Source: Myxococcales bacterium
GTDB taxonomy: Bacteria; Myxococcota_A; Polyangia; Haliangiales; J016
Direction of reading: 5' to 3'
Assembly (NCBI GenBank): GCA_014238595.1
Contig: JABAAV010000018.1
Location: forward strand, 1 to 20,966
DNA: 20,966 nt
Shown here: positions 1 to 7,230 of the stretch, in pieces
Position numbering within the stretch: the stretch's first letter is position 1
Layout of the letters: every line of letters starts with the position of its first letter
Position numbers and translations under genes: made by a program
The notes under the pieces: generated by a model
What the model was told of the DNA's origin: nothing
The model's database searches: none
The model's input: only the letters and a program-made list of their open reading frames with translations

Positions 1-131
1 ATTTCATTGAGATCCCAGGTTGAAATCCCAGGTGCGATATGGTCTTGCAATACATCGAGAATAGCACATACCACTTGATTGGTATCACGCATCAACAAAA
101 TCTCATCTTTCGATTTGAGTTGAACGTGCAT
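1..131 (-). CDS. map: Methionine aminopeptidase type I, 5' part only
   Basis: This is the first 43 codons of a gene that runs off the left edge. The protein begins MHVQLKSKDEILLMRDTNQV and continues with a segment ending in PGISTWDLNE. This matches the N-terminal helix of type I methionine aminopeptidases (pattern K-x-x-x-E-I-x-x-M-R, then a PG-[IV]-[ST]-T-x-x-L-[DN] motif). The enzyme removes the initiator methionine from nascent proteins in the cytosol. The metal-binding residues lie further downstream and are outside the window. The ATG at 131-129 comes only 3 bases after the adk stop, so translation is probably coupled to adk; no good Shine-Dalgarno is seen. secY-adk-map order is familiar from Firmicutes and from Deltaproteobacteria-grade genomes. 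Confidence 0.88.
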   Translation of the reverse strand, partial: MHVQLKSKDEILLMRDTNQVVCAILDVLQDHIAPGISTWDLNE

Positions 132-134
132 CTT

Positions 135-821
135 TCAATTTGTAGGATTAAGAATACTACCAATGATATTACGAATATCACGATTGACTTCGAGAATATC
201 TTGATCCCCTGTCACGTCCCATGCCAAGCCTTCATTGTGATAATGTTCCATCACAGCTTTGGTCGAATTAACATAAACATCTAAACGTTGACGAATTTTA
301 GATTCGATATCATCTTCACGTTGTATCAGTTCACCATGGTCATCATCACAAATGTCTGCTTTTTGAGGTGGGCAAAATTTCATGTGGTAACTTTTCGAAC
401 AGGTCATACAGGTACGGCGACCTGAGTTTCTCTCAATAACAACGTCGTCACTCACATGCAGTGAAATCACGGCTGTGATAGCACGATCTTTGGCACTCAA
501 CATGTTTTTTAATGCCTCTGCTTGTTCTACTGTTCGAGGGAATCCATCTAAAATGGCACCGTTTTGAGATTGATCGAGTCTAACACTAATCAAATCAATC
601 ACAATCTCATCAGCAACTAATTGTCCTTGCTTGATTGTTTCGGAGACTGTAATGCCTATTTCAGTTTGTTTTTGACATTCCTCGCGTAACATATCACCTG
701 TAGCTAATTGAGGAATATCATAGGCTTCACTCAACATCCTTGCCTGTGATCCTTTTCCTGCACCAGGAGGACCCATTAATACAATAAGAACATCTTTCTT
801 ATTCACGGCTGTACCATTCAT
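135..821 (-). CDS. adk: Adenylate kinase (zinc-LID type)
   Basis: Catalyses ATP + AMP = 2 ADP in the cytosol. The 228-residue protein carries the P-loop GPPGAGKG at residues 17-24, the AMP-binding TGDMLR motif at about 41-46 and the DGFPRT motif at 92-97. The LID domain contains a zinc-knuckle pattern C-x2-C-x16-C-x2-D (Cys138, Cys141, Cys158, Asp161), a Cys3Asp site typical of many long-type adenylate kinases. It is slightly longer than the usual 214-217 residues because of about 10 extra N-terminal residues. The ATG at 821 has no visible Shine-Dalgarno, and an in-frame GTG at 806 (start VNKKDVL) is a plausible alternative. It follows secY after 15 bases and precedes map by 3 bases. Confidence 0.95.
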   Translation of the reverse strand: MNGTAVNKKDVLIVLMGPPGAGKGSQARMLSEAYDIPQLATGDMLREECQKQTEIGITVSETIKQGQLVADEIVIDLISVRLDQSQNGAILDGFPRTVEQAEALKNMLSAKDRAITAVISLHVSDDVVIERNSGRRTCMTCSKSYHMKFCPPQKADICDDDHGELIQREDDIESKIRQRLDVYVNSTKAVMEHYHNEGLAWDVTGDQDILEVNRDIRNIIGSILNPTN

Positions 822-836
822 AAAAATATATCTACA

Positions 837-2174
837 TTATGAAGCAGTCGTACGACCCCGAATGCGAGAGCCTTTCATACCCGAAAATCCTTCATAATTA
901 CGATTAATCAAGTGAGATTCTATTTGCTGCGCAGTATCCAAAGCGACCCCAACCACGATAAGGAGACCTGTTCCTCCGAAGTAAAAAGGGACATTCATGC
1001 CTGATTGTAACAATGTTGGCAAAATACAAACAACAGACAGATATGTAGCACCAGCAAACGTAATTCGAGTAAGAACACGTTCAATATATTCTGCTGTTTT
1101 CTTTCCAGGACGAATGCCAGGGATAAACCCACCACCTTTTTTAAGATTATCGGCAACATCTACTGGGTTAAATGTAATCGCTGTATAAAAATAAGTAAAA
1201 AAGACAATCATGGCCACATAAATAATCATATAGCGCCAGTCAGATGGTTGGAGGGCATTAGCCACTTGTTGCAAGCCTGGTGATCCAACCATATTGGCTA
1301 TCTGGGCAGGAAACAACATAATAGAAGAGGCAAAAATTGGAGGAATAACGCCTGCCATATTGATCTTCAATGGAAGATGGCTTTGTGTACCACCATACAT
1401 TTTGCGACCAACAACGCGTCTTGTATATTGCACTGGAATTCTTCGATGAGCTCGTTCGAAAAAACAAATACCTGCAATTGTTCCAATGACAATCAAAAGA
1501 ATCAACACGCCTTTAAATAAATCAAAATCATCGGTTTGACTTTGACTAAATAATTGAACCAAGCCATCAGGCATCGCCGAAACAATACCTGCAAAAATAA
1601 TTAATGAAATCCCATTTCCGATGCCACGTTCAGTAATTTGTTCACCCAACCACATAATGAATGCAGTACCTGTTGTCAGTGTAATCACTGTAAGAAAACG
1701 AAAGCCAAAACCAGGTTCAGCGACAACTTGTCCAGTAACAAACGCACCGCCTCGTCCCAAATTTTCCAACCAAAGCGCAATAAAAAATGATTGCACAATA
1801 GACAGACCAATGGTTCCATAACGTGTGTATTGGTTGATTTTTCTCCGACCCTCTTCGCCTTCTTTGTTAAGTCGTTCTAATGTGGGAACAGCCACTGTAA
1901 GTAGTTGAATAATAATAGAGGCACTGATGTAAGGCATGATGCCGAGTGCAAAAATAGAAAGTTGCTCTAGCGCACCACCAGAAAACATATTGAATAAACC
2001 CAAAAACGATCCAGAACCTCCCGATGCAATTAGATTTTGCATTTCGATTCGATTCACACCAGGGGTCGTCACAAAAATACCGATGCGATAAATCGCAAGC
2101 ATCCCTAACGTAAACAAAATACGTTTTCGAAGCTCCGCTATTTTGCTGACATTTCCTATCTGATCAAGTGCCAT
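837..2174 (-). CDS. secY: Preprotein translocase channel subunit SecY
   Basis: Central channel of the Sec translocon in the inner membrane, working with SecE, SecG and the SecA motor to export and insert proteins. The 445-residue protein has the expected pattern of about ten hydrophobic membrane segments. The family hallmark around residues 60-90 (GGALEQLSIFALGIMPYISA) is present, as are the cytoplasmic loop motif GRKMYGG near 255-262 and FIPGIRPGK near 345-355. The C-terminal tail ends in a basic RIRGR motif, as in many Deltaproteobacteria-type SecY proteins. As usual it sits at the end of the spc ribosomal block, 22 bases after rplO, with adk directly downstream. ATG start at 2174. Confidence 0.97.
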   Translation of the reverse strand: MALDQIGNVSKIAELRKRILFTLGMLAIYRIGIFVTTPGVNRIEMQNLIASGGSGSFLGLFNMFSGGALEQLSIFALGIMPYISASIIIQLLTVAVPTLERLNKEGEEGRRKINQYTRYGTIGLSIVQSFFIALWLENLGRGGAFVTGQVVAEPGFGFRFLTVITLTTGTAFIMWLGEQITERGIGNGISLIIFAGIVSAMPDGLVQLFSQSQTDDFDLFKGVLILLIVIGTIAGICFFERAHRRIPVQYTRRVVGRKMYGGTQSHLPLKINMAGVIPPIFASSIMLFPAQIANMVGSPGLQQVANALQPSDWRYMIIYVAMIVFFTYFYTAITFNPVDVADNLKKGGGFIPGIRPGKKTAEYIERVLTRITFAGATYLSVVCILPTLLQSGMNVPFYFGGTGLLIVVGVALDTAQQIESHLINRNYEGFSGMKGSRIRGRTTAS

Positions 2175-2196
2175 TATGTTTGAATATCCTTAATAT

Positions 2197-2676
2197 CTAT
2201 TGTTTTTCTGATGTTTGTTTTGCTGACGTTAAAATTTCTACCGAACCACCTGCAGCTTCAATTTTTACAATAGCCGACTTAGAAAAACGATGAGCAACAA
2301 CAACCATTTTTTTAGACATCTCACCTTCACCTAAGATTTTCACTAATGTGATTTTTTTAGGAACAAGACCGAGCTCTTTCATTTTCTCAACATCAATCGA
2401 ATCTCCATCGAAACGCGAGGAAAGAATTCCAATATTAATGGGATAAGCTTCACGACGAAATCGATTATTAAAAACAATTTTAGGCAGACGACGTTGCAAT
2501 GGCATCTGACCACCCTCAAAACCTGCAGGTGTCCCATGATGTCCTGAACGAGATTTTTGTCCATTATGGCCACGTGTAGATGTTTTACCACGATGACTTC
2601 CGGGTCCACGCCCTACCCGTTTACGTTTCCGAGTAGATCCTGGGGTTGGTGATAATGTTGACAGTGTTGTTCCCAT
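2197..2676 (-). CDS. rplO: 50S ribosomal protein L15
   Basis: Large-subunit protein that binds 23S rRNA late in assembly. The 159-residue product has the typical very basic glycine-rich N-terminus (RKRKRVGRGPGSHRGKTSTR, about residues 16-35), followed by FEGGQMPLQRRLPK and a C-terminal mixed alpha/beta domain with the IEAAGGSVE motif near 140-150. Length is slightly above the usual 145-150 because of the short N-terminal lead. The ATG at 2676 is preceded by AGGA about 10 bases upstream. The 38-base gap to rpmD is one of the larger ones in the block. Confidence 0.96.
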   Translation of the reverse strand: MGTTLSTLSPTPGSTRKRKRVGRGPGSHRGKTSTRGHNGQKSRSGHHGTPAGFEGGQMPLQRRLPKIVFNNRFRREAYPINIGILSSRFDGDSIDVEKMKELGLVPKKITLVKILGEGEMSKKMVVVAHRFSKSAIVKIEAAGGSVEILTSAKQTSEKQ

Positions 2677-2714
2677 GATTTCTATTTCCTAAAAGACTAA
2701 TCTTTCGTTGAGAT

Positions 2715-2900
2715 TTATTGCTCTGGCTCCACATGGACAAGATGTTGGATTTTACGAATCATGCCACGAATAGCAGGTGTATCCTTTAACACAACAGATC
2801 TGTGTAGTCGAACGAGTCCGAGACCACGCATGACTTTGACATGTTTCTCAGGTCGACCAATGCCACTCTTAATTTGTGTTATTTTTAATTTTAATGCCAT
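2715..2900 (-). CDS. rpmD: 50S ribosomal protein L30
   Basis: Small 61-residue 23S rRNA-binding protein, the expected size for bacterial L30. The sequence shows the family features: a leading beta strand (LKLKITQIKSGIGRPEKH), then LGLVRLHRSVVLKDTPAIRG, with the conserved L-x-L-x-[RK] and D-T-P-A-[IV]-R-G motifs, ending in a strand (HLVHVE). L30 is missing from some bacterial lineages, so its presence is informative. The ATG at 2900 has a good Shine-Dalgarno (GGAG, 7-base spacing) in the 17-base gap after rpsE. Confidence 0.96.
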   Translation of the reverse strand: MALKLKITQIKSGIGRPEKHVKVMRGLGLVRLHRSVVLKDTPAIRGMIRKIQHLVHVEPEQ

Positions 2901-2917
2901 CGTCTCACTCCATTTAA

Positions 2918-3418
2918 TTAATTAAGCAACTCTTCTACCGTTTTACCGCGTAAAAGAGCAACATCTTCTACAGAACGAATACTTCGAAGTGCTGCAACTG
3001 TTGCATGCACCACATTGTTAGGATTGGATGTCCCAATAGATTTAGTTAAAACATCTGTCAATCCTACAGCTTCAAGAATGGGTCGTACTGCCCCTCCTGC
3101 AATCACACCGGTTCCTGGACTTGCTGGTTTCAAAAGAACACGCGCAGCACCAAATGTTCCAATAATCTCATGTGGCAAAGTTCCTTCGCACAACGGAATA
3201 TAAAACAGATTCGATTTAGCCCGATCCGATCCTTTACGAATAGCTTCGGGTACTTCTTTAGCTTTACCTAATCCAGCACCGACATATCCGTTTTGATCTC
3301 CAACAACCACCAATGCAGCAAAGGAAAAACGACGCCCCCCTTTGACTACTTTTGAGACACGGTTGATGTGCACAACACGATCGACCAATTCACCAACTTC
3401 ATTTTGTTCAAATGCCAT
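2918..3418 (-). CDS. rpsE: 30S ribosomal protein S5
   Basis: Small-subunit protein at the mRNA entry and decoding region, important for translational accuracy. The 166-residue product has the N-terminal double-stranded-RNA-binding fold with the RVSKVVKGGRRFSF segment at about 20-33; the loop VKGGRR is where spectinomycin-resistance changes occur in E. coli, and it looks wild type here. The C-terminal domain has PHEIIGTFGAARVLLKPASP (82-101) and GGAVRPILEAVG. Length is normal. The Shine-Dalgarno AGGA overlaps the rplR TAG stop and sits about 6 bases before the ATG at 3418, so translation is likely coupled. Confidence 0.97.
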   Translation of the reverse strand: MAFEQNEVGELVDRVVHINRVSKVVKGGRRFSFAALVVVGDQNGYVGAGLGKAKEVPEAIRKGSDRAKSNLFYIPLCEGTLPHEIIGTFGAARVLLKPASPGTGVIAGGAVRPILEAVGLTDVLTKSIGTSNPNNVVHATVAALRSIRSVEDVALLRGKTVEELLN

Positions 3419-3425
3419 AAGATTC

Positions 3426-3806
3426 CTAAAAGTCTAAACCCACATCTCGTGCGCCATCAGCCAGTTCTTTCACGCGACCATGAAAAATAAATCCATTACG
3501 ATCGAATACTACTTTGTTGAGTTTCTTATCGAGCAGTTGTTTCCCGATGATTTCGCCTATTTTTCTTGCTTTGGCTTTTTTATCCAAACCATTAAGCTCT
3601 GTTGATATCTGTTTATCTAAATCAGAGACTGCTGCTAAAACATTGTGTGTCAAATCATCAATGGCTTGAGCATAAATGTGTTTAGTTGATCTAAACACAC
3701 ATAATCGTGGACGTTCCGATGTTCCTGAAATTTTACGACGAATCGTATATTTTCTACGAATACGCGAACGTACTTTGTCATTTTTTATTTTTTTATATGC
3801 AGCCAT
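3426..3806 (-). CDS. rplR: 50S ribosomal protein L18
   Basis: 5S rRNA-binding protein of the central protuberance, acting with L5 and L25. The 126-residue product has the basic N-terminal tail (KIKNDKVRSRIRRKYTIRRK), then the conserved RPRLCVFRSTKHIYAQAIDD segment (about 33-52) and the C-terminal FDRNGFIFHGRVKELADGAR (about 100-119). The ATG at 3806 shares its A with the rplF stop (TAATG), a one-base overlap that implies coupled translation. Confidence 0.97.
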   Translation of the reverse strand: MAAYKKIKNDKVRSRIRRKYTIRRKISGTSERPRLCVFRSTKHIYAQAIDDLTHNVLAAVSDLDKQISTELNGLDKKAKARKIGEIIGKQLLDKKLNKVVFDRNGFIFHGRVKELADGARDVGLDF

Positions 3807-4345
3807 TATGCTGAACCTGCCTTACCTGCTTTACGTTGAACAACTTCATGTAAATATCGAATACCTTTGCCTTTATATGGTTCTGGTGGACGCTTTGCAC
3901 GAATTTTTGAAGCAACATGTCCGAGCAATTCCTTGTCAATGGAAGATAATGTCAGGATGTTTTTATCAACCTTAGCTGAAACACCTTCAGGCAGAGGGTA
4001 ATCAATGGGATGAGAATATCCTAATTGCAATAAAATTTTATTGCCTTGTACTTCTGCACGATATCCAACGCCATTAATTTCGAGTTTACGTTCAAACCCC
4101 TGATGAACACCCGTCACCATGTTTTGTGTCAAGGCTCTCATAAGACCATGAAATGCCGATGTTACTTTTGTTTTTTGAGATTTAATTGCAAAGGCAACTG
4201 TATTGTCTTTGATCTCCATAGATATTGAATCAAGCAATGGTTTTTTCAATGTGCCTTTTTGACCTTTCACACAAATACAACCATCTTTCATTTCAACAGT
4301 AACCCCAGAAGGCAGAATAATAGGTTTTTTTCCAATTCGAGACAT
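3806..4345 (-). CDS. rplF: 50S ribosomal protein L6
   Basis: 23S rRNA-binding protein near the factor-binding (sarcin-ricin) region. Begins MSRIGKKPI, the classic L6 start, and ends with the signature PEPYKGKGIRY near residues 153-163; 179 residues in total, normal length. I take the ATG at 4345 rather than an upstream in-frame TTG at 4357, because that TTG overlaps the end of rpsH and would add only four non-conserved residues. With this start there is a 5-base gap to rpsH and a one-base overlap (TAATG) with rplR. No clear Shine-Dalgarno, so it probably relies on coupling to rpsH. Confidence 0.96.
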   Translation of the reverse strand: MSRIGKKPIILPSGVTVEMKDGCICVKGQKGTLKKPLLDSISMEIKDNTVAFAIKSQKTKVTSAFHGLMRALTQNMVTGVHQGFERKLEINGVGYRAEVQGNKILLQLGYSHPIDYPLPEGVSAKVDKNILTLSSIDKELLGHVASKIRAKRPPEPYKGKGIRYLHEVVQRKAGKAGSA

Positions 4346-4350
4346 AATGA

Positions 4351-4749
4351 TTACCAAATTTCACAAAGAACTTCGCCACCAACACCAAGTTTACGTGCTT
4401 CTTTATCAGTCATCACGCCTTTTGATGTAGAGACAATTGCAATACCAAGACCATTTCTCACTTTAGGCAAATCTTTAGCACCAACATACCATTGTTGTCC
4501 GGGACGAGATACACGACGAAGACCATCAATGGCATTTCGGTTTTTCTGCCAACGCAATGTAACAGAAATAGTTCCTTGTCCAGAGCAACCATCGCCCGTA
4601 TTCACATCATCTATAAAGCCTTCTTTGCGAAGAATTTCAGCAATGCGAAATTTTAGACCAGAACGTGGACAAACAACTTCGTCCTTCTTTGCTAAAATAG
4701 CATTACGGATTCGAGAAAGAAAATCAGCTACAGGATCAGTCATTGTCAT
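4351..4749 (-). CDS. rpsH: 30S ribosomal protein S8
   Basis: Binds 16S rRNA helix 21 early in assembly. In E. coli it is the translational repressor of the spc operon, binding near the start of rplE. The 132-residue protein has the N-terminal DPVADFLSRIRNA segment and the strongly conserved C-terminal GLGIAIVSTSKGVMTDKEAR signature (100-119), ending GEVLCEIW. ATG at 4749; an AGGG Shine-Dalgarno that overlaps the rpsN TAG stop lies 8 bases upstream and favours this start over the second ATG six bases later. I did not identify an S8-binding mimic in the rplX-rplE junction. Confidence 0.97.
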   Translation of the reverse strand: MTMTDPVADFLSRIRNAILAKKDEVVCPRSGLKFRIAEILRKEGFIDDVNTGDGCSGQGTISVTLRWQKNRNAIDGLRRVSRPGQQWYVGAKDLPKVRNGLGIAIVSTSKGVMTDKEARKLGVGGEVLCEIW

Positions 4750-4758
4750 ATTTTTACC

Positions 4759-4938
4759 CTACCAACTCGACTTAATAACGCCAGGAATATCACCTTTGAG
4801 CGCTAACCGACGGAAACATAATCGACACATATTAAATTTTCTCATATAAGCACGAGGACGTCCACAAAGAGGACAACGGTTATATTTTCTAACATTAAAC
4901 CGATGCTTCTTGGGAATCATTTTACACAGTTTACTCAT
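4759..4938 (-). CDS. rpsN: 30S ribosomal protein S14, zinc-binding short type
   Basis: Short gene of 59 codons lying between rplE and rpsH. The protein starts MSKLCKMIPKKHRFNVRKYN and ends LKGDIPGVIKSSW. It holds two CxxC pairs, Cys22/Cys25 in RCPLCGRP and Cys38/Cys41 in MCRLCFRR, the zinc-ribbon signature of the short (type Z) S14. It joins the 30S head late in assembly, beside S3, S10 and S19. Gamma- and Alphaproteobacteria usually carry the longer zinc-free form; the short form is found in Deltaproteobacteria-grade bacteria, Firmicutes and others. AGGAG overlapping the rplE TAG stop lies 10 bases before the ATG. The stop is 9 bases before rpsH. Confidence 0.97.
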   Translation of the reverse strand: MSKLCKMIPKKHRFNVRKYNRCPLCGRPRAYMRKFNMCRLCFRRLALKGDIPGVIKSSW

Positions 4939-4951
4939 AGTTCATATGCTC

Positions 4952-5530
4952 CTATTGCCCTTTGTTTTGATCGCGAAATGGCATGCCTAATTCTCGTAGC
5001 AATGCCCGCGCCTCATCATCGGTTTTAGCTGTTGTTACCACGGAAATATTCAATCCTTTAATAGAATCAATAGCATCGTATTCAACTTCAGGAAAAACAA
5101 TTTGTTCTCGAACACCTACAGAATAATTACCATTACCATCGAATCCTTTGGCTGAAACACCTCTAAAATCTCGAACACGTGGTAATGCGACATTGATAAA
5201 ACGATCTAGAAAATCCCACATTCTTAATCGACGCAGTGTCACCATTGCACCAATCTTATTCCCTGCACGAAGTTTAAAATTCGCAATATCACGTTTAGCT
5301 TTAGTGGGAACAGGTGCTTGACCGGTAATCATACTAAGTTCTTTGAGTGCACTTTCAATCATTTTTGGTGTTTGTAACGCTTTTCCTAATCCCATGTTTA
5401 ACGTGACTTTTGTTATCCGAGGTACTTGATTTATATTGGTGTATTTAAATTCTTCAACCAACTTGGACTGAACATTATCACGATAATGTTTTAGTAATCG
5501 TGGATGTATTATATCTTTTGATGCTTCCAT
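4952..5530 (-). CDS. rplE: 50S ribosomal protein L5
   Basis: 5S rRNA-binding protein of the central protuberance that contacts the P-site tRNA. The 192-residue protein contains the conserved PRITKVTLNMGLGKA segment (about 37-51), a TGQAPVPTKAKRDIANFKLR region (about 69-88), MVTLRRLRMWDFLDR and the C-terminal VVTTAKTDDEARALL motif. It is about 12 residues longer than the usual 179-180, the extra length being at the N-terminus. The ATG at 5530 is preceded very closely by a strong AAGGAGAGG Shine-Dalgarno, which supports the long start. Confidence 0.96.
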   Translation of the reverse strand: MEASKDIIHPRLLKHYRDNVQSKLVEEFKYTNINQVPRITKVTLNMGLGKALQTPKMIESALKELSMITGQAPVPTKAKRDIANFKLRAGNKIGAMVTLRRLRMWDFLDRFINVALPRVRDFRGVSAKGFDGNGNYSVGVREQIVFPEVEYDAIDSIKGLNISVVTTAKTDDEARALLRELGMPFRDQNKGQ

Positions 5531-5546
5531 TCCTCTCCTTCAATCA

Positions 5547-5870
5547 TTAAGACGCTTGCGCCAATAATTCACTTCCACATCGTTTACAGATACGTATTTT
5601 ATCTCCTGTATCATTTTTCTTAACACCAAACCGTCTTGCAGCAGCACATTTTGAGCACCACAGCGAAACATTGGATATCGCAATAGAACCTTCTTTGCTA
5701 ATAATTCCGCCTTGTGGATTTTTTTGAGAAGGTTTCGTATGACGTTTCACCATAAGTACTTTCTCAATTTCAACACGGTTTCCAATAATACGTTTTACTT
5801 TTCCGCGACTATTTTTAGCGCGAGAACCGTTAATAACAACAACTTGATCTCCTTTACGAATATGGGGCAT
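5547..5870 (-). CDS. rplX: 50S ribosomal protein L24, four-cysteine type
   Basis: Assembly-initiator protein that binds the 5' domain of 23S rRNA. The 107-residue product has the KOW motif near residues 5-25 (KGDQVVVINGSRAKNSRGKV). The C-terminal half carries two CxxC pairs, Cys72/Cys75 and Cys95/Cys98, spaced as a zinc ribbon; these are present in many bacterial L24 proteins and lost in E. coli. ATG at 5870 overlaps the rplN stop by one base (TAATG). Confidence 0.96.
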   Translation of the reverse strand: MPHIRKGDQVVVINGSRAKNSRGKVKRIIGNRVEIEKVLMVKRHTKPSQKNPQGGIISKEGSIAISNVSLWCSKCAAARRFGVKKNDTGDKIRICKRCGSELLAQAS

Positions 5871-6238
5871 TAGAGAACCTCCGGTGCTAAGGAAACAATC
5901 CGCATAAATCGCTTCGCACGGAGCTCTCGAGCGACAGGTCCGAAAATACGAGTTCCAACGGGTTCATTATCTTTATCAACTAATACCGCAGAATTGCCAT
6001 CAAAACGAATATAACTACCATCTTGTCTTGTGATTTCTTTTGCAGTGCGAACAACAACGGCACGTACAATATCGCCTTTTTTTAAACTTGAGGCAGGAAT
6101 AGCTTCGCGAACAGAAGCAACAATGATATCACCAATAGAAGCATATCGACGACGTGAACCACCTAACACTTTGATGCAATAGATTTTCTTTGCACCACTA
6201 TTGTCGGCAATACTGAGAACAGAAGACATTTGAATCAT
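5870..6238 (-). CDS. rplN: 50S ribosomal protein L14
   Basis: Binds 23S rRNA at the subunit interface and forms inter-subunit bridges with helix 44 of 16S rRNA. Exactly 122 residues, the standard length, starting MIQMSSVLSIADNSGAKKIY, which matches the L14 consensus (MIQ-x-x-[ST]-x-L-x-VADNSGA). The conserved IRFDGNSAVLVDKDNEPVGT and RIFGPVARELR segments follow. It starts 3 bases after the rpsQ stop. First gene of the spc block, with no promoter-sized gap before it, so S10 and spc blocks appear joined here. Confidence 0.98.
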   Translation of the reverse strand: MIQMSSVLSIADNSGAKKIYCIKVLGGSRRRYASIGDIIVASVREAIPASSLKKGDIVRAVVVRTAKEITRQDGSYIRFDGNSAVLVDKDNEPVGTRIFGPVARELRAKRFMRIVSLAPEVL

Positions 6239-6241
6239 AAC

Positions 6242-6520
6242 TTAATTCTCTTCCACTTTTTCAATTGTGCGAAAAACACGCCAACGCTTTGTTTTAGAAT
6301 AGGGACGTGATTCAACAATTTCGACATAATCACCTACAGTGATCTCATTACGTTCGTCATGTGCATTATATTTGGCACGCCGTAACAAAGATTTATGAAA
6401 CTGACGATCACGCACTTTACGAACAACTTGAACAACAACAGTTTTGTTCATTTTAGTTGAGGTTACAAAACCACGAAGCTTGCGGTGTGTACCTCTAATA
6501 TCTTTCTCTAATAACGGCAT
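6242..6520 (-). CDS. rpsQ: 30S ribosomal protein S17
   Basis: OB-fold primary binder of the 5' domain of 16S rRNA. The 92-residue protein shows the conserved GFVTSTKMNKTVVVQV strand region (about 17-32) and the C-terminal signature GDYVEIVESRPYSKTKRWRV (about 63-82). Standard length. ATG at 6520 follows the rpmC stop by 2 bases; GGAAG lies about 12 bases upstream inside the rpmC 3' end, so coupling to rpmC is likely. Confidence 0.97.
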   Translation of the reverse strand: MPLLEKDIRGTHRKLRGFVTSTKMNKTVVVQVVRKVRDRQFHKSLLRRAKYNAHDERNEITVGDYVEIVESRPYSKTKRWRVFRTIEKVEEN

Positions 6521-6522
6521 GG

Positions 6523-6759
6523 TTATTGTTCACTTCCTTGTGCTTGAACTTCTTTTCCTAATTTACGAGAAGAAATAATAGTTTGAACACGGGCAATTTC
6601 ACGGCGTTTTTCTCGAATCAACAGTGGATTTTCTACTTGATTGGTCGCATGTCCCATTTTGAGTCGAAATAATTCATCTTGAACACGAATCAATGCTTGA
6701 TCTAATTCATGATCGGGAAGATCCCGTATACGTTCCAGTTCTTCTTTTCTTCGATTCAT
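6523..6759 (-). CDS. rpmC: 50S ribosomal protein L29
   Basis: Two-helix protein at the polypeptide exit tunnel, part of the docking site for nascent-chain factors. The 78-residue product has the expected antiparallel helices: LPDHELDQALIRVQDELFRL, then the family signature N-P-L-L-I-R-E-K-R-R-E-I-A-R-V-Q-T-I-I near 43-61. It is at the longer end of the family (63-78) owing to a polar C-terminal tail. Its ATG overlaps the rplP TGA stop by four bases (ATGA). Confidence 0.96.
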   Translation of the reverse strand: MNRRKEELERIRDLPDHELDQALIRVQDELFRLKMGHATNQVENPLLIREKRREIARVQTIISSRKLGKEVQAQGSEQ

Positions 6760-7172
6760 ACAAACATCTCTCTAGCAATCGTTTGAGTTGACACAGGTAG
6801 TTTATGATGTGCTGAACGAAATGCTTTACGTGCCAATTCTTCTGTAACACCCTCTAGTTCAAATAAAACATGTCCAGGTTTTACAACAGCAACAAATCCT
6901 TCATTTCCACCTTTACCTTTACCCATTCGAGTTTCAGCAGGTTTCTTAGTGATGGGTTTATCCGGAAAGACTCGAATATAAACCTTCCCTGTTTTTTTCA
7001 CCGCACGAGTAATAGCAACACGCGCAGATTCAATTTGACGTGCAGTCAATCGACCACATGATAATGTTTGTAATCCATAATCACCAAATGCAACGAAGTC
7101 GCCACCTTTGGCAGCACCACGCATACGACCTTTCATTGATTTACGATATTTTGTGCGCTTGGGAGCTAACAT
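6756..7172 (-). CDS. rplP: 50S ribosomal protein L16
   Basis: Protein near the A-site tRNA elbow and peptidyl transferase centre, added late in 50S assembly. 138 residues, the usual length. Starts MLAPKRTKYRKSMKGRMRGA and contains VYIRVFPDKPITKKPAETRM (about 63-82) and GKGKG, the most conserved part of L16. It is preceded by a 47-base spacer after rpsC that contains a hairpin at the rpsC stop, and its own Shine-Dalgarno-like AGGG lies about 10 bases before the ATG. Ends in an ATGA overlap with rpmC. Confidence 0.97.
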   Translation of the reverse strand: MLAPKRTKYRKSMKGRMRGAAKGGDFVAFGDYGLQTLSCGRLTARQIESARVAITRAVKKTGKVYIRVFPDKPITKKPAETRMGKGKGGNEGFVAVVKPGHVLFELEGVTEELARKAFRSAHHKLPVSTQTIAREMFV

Positions 7173-7206
7173 AATTTTTTAACCCTAAGTTTCCCCTAGT
7201 TCGCCA

Positions 7207-7230
7207 TAACAACATTGTATCATGTTGTTA
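7207..7230 (-). other. Perfect 9-bp hairpin spanning the rpsC stop codon
   Basis: On the transcribed strand TAACAACAT and ATGTTGTTA form a perfect 9-bp inverted repeat around a 6-base loop; one further G:U pair is possible. The rpsC TGA begins at the last base of the 5' arm and runs into the loop. There is no following U-run, so it does not look like an intrinsic terminator. It could be an mRNA stability or processing element, or could modulate read-through from rpsC to rplP. The structure is seen directly; the function is inference. Confidence 0.5.

Noticed and set aside
4346..4357. TTG start of rplF adding four residues
   Set aside because: MSRIGKKP is the standard L6 N-terminus and uses an ATG; the TTG lies inside the end of rpsH.
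4259..4849. 196-codon plus-strand open frame opposite rplF, rpsH and rpsN
   Set aside because: It is antisense to three well-supported ribosomal genes, its protein is low in recognisable structure, and it crosses gene boundaries. A chance open frame.
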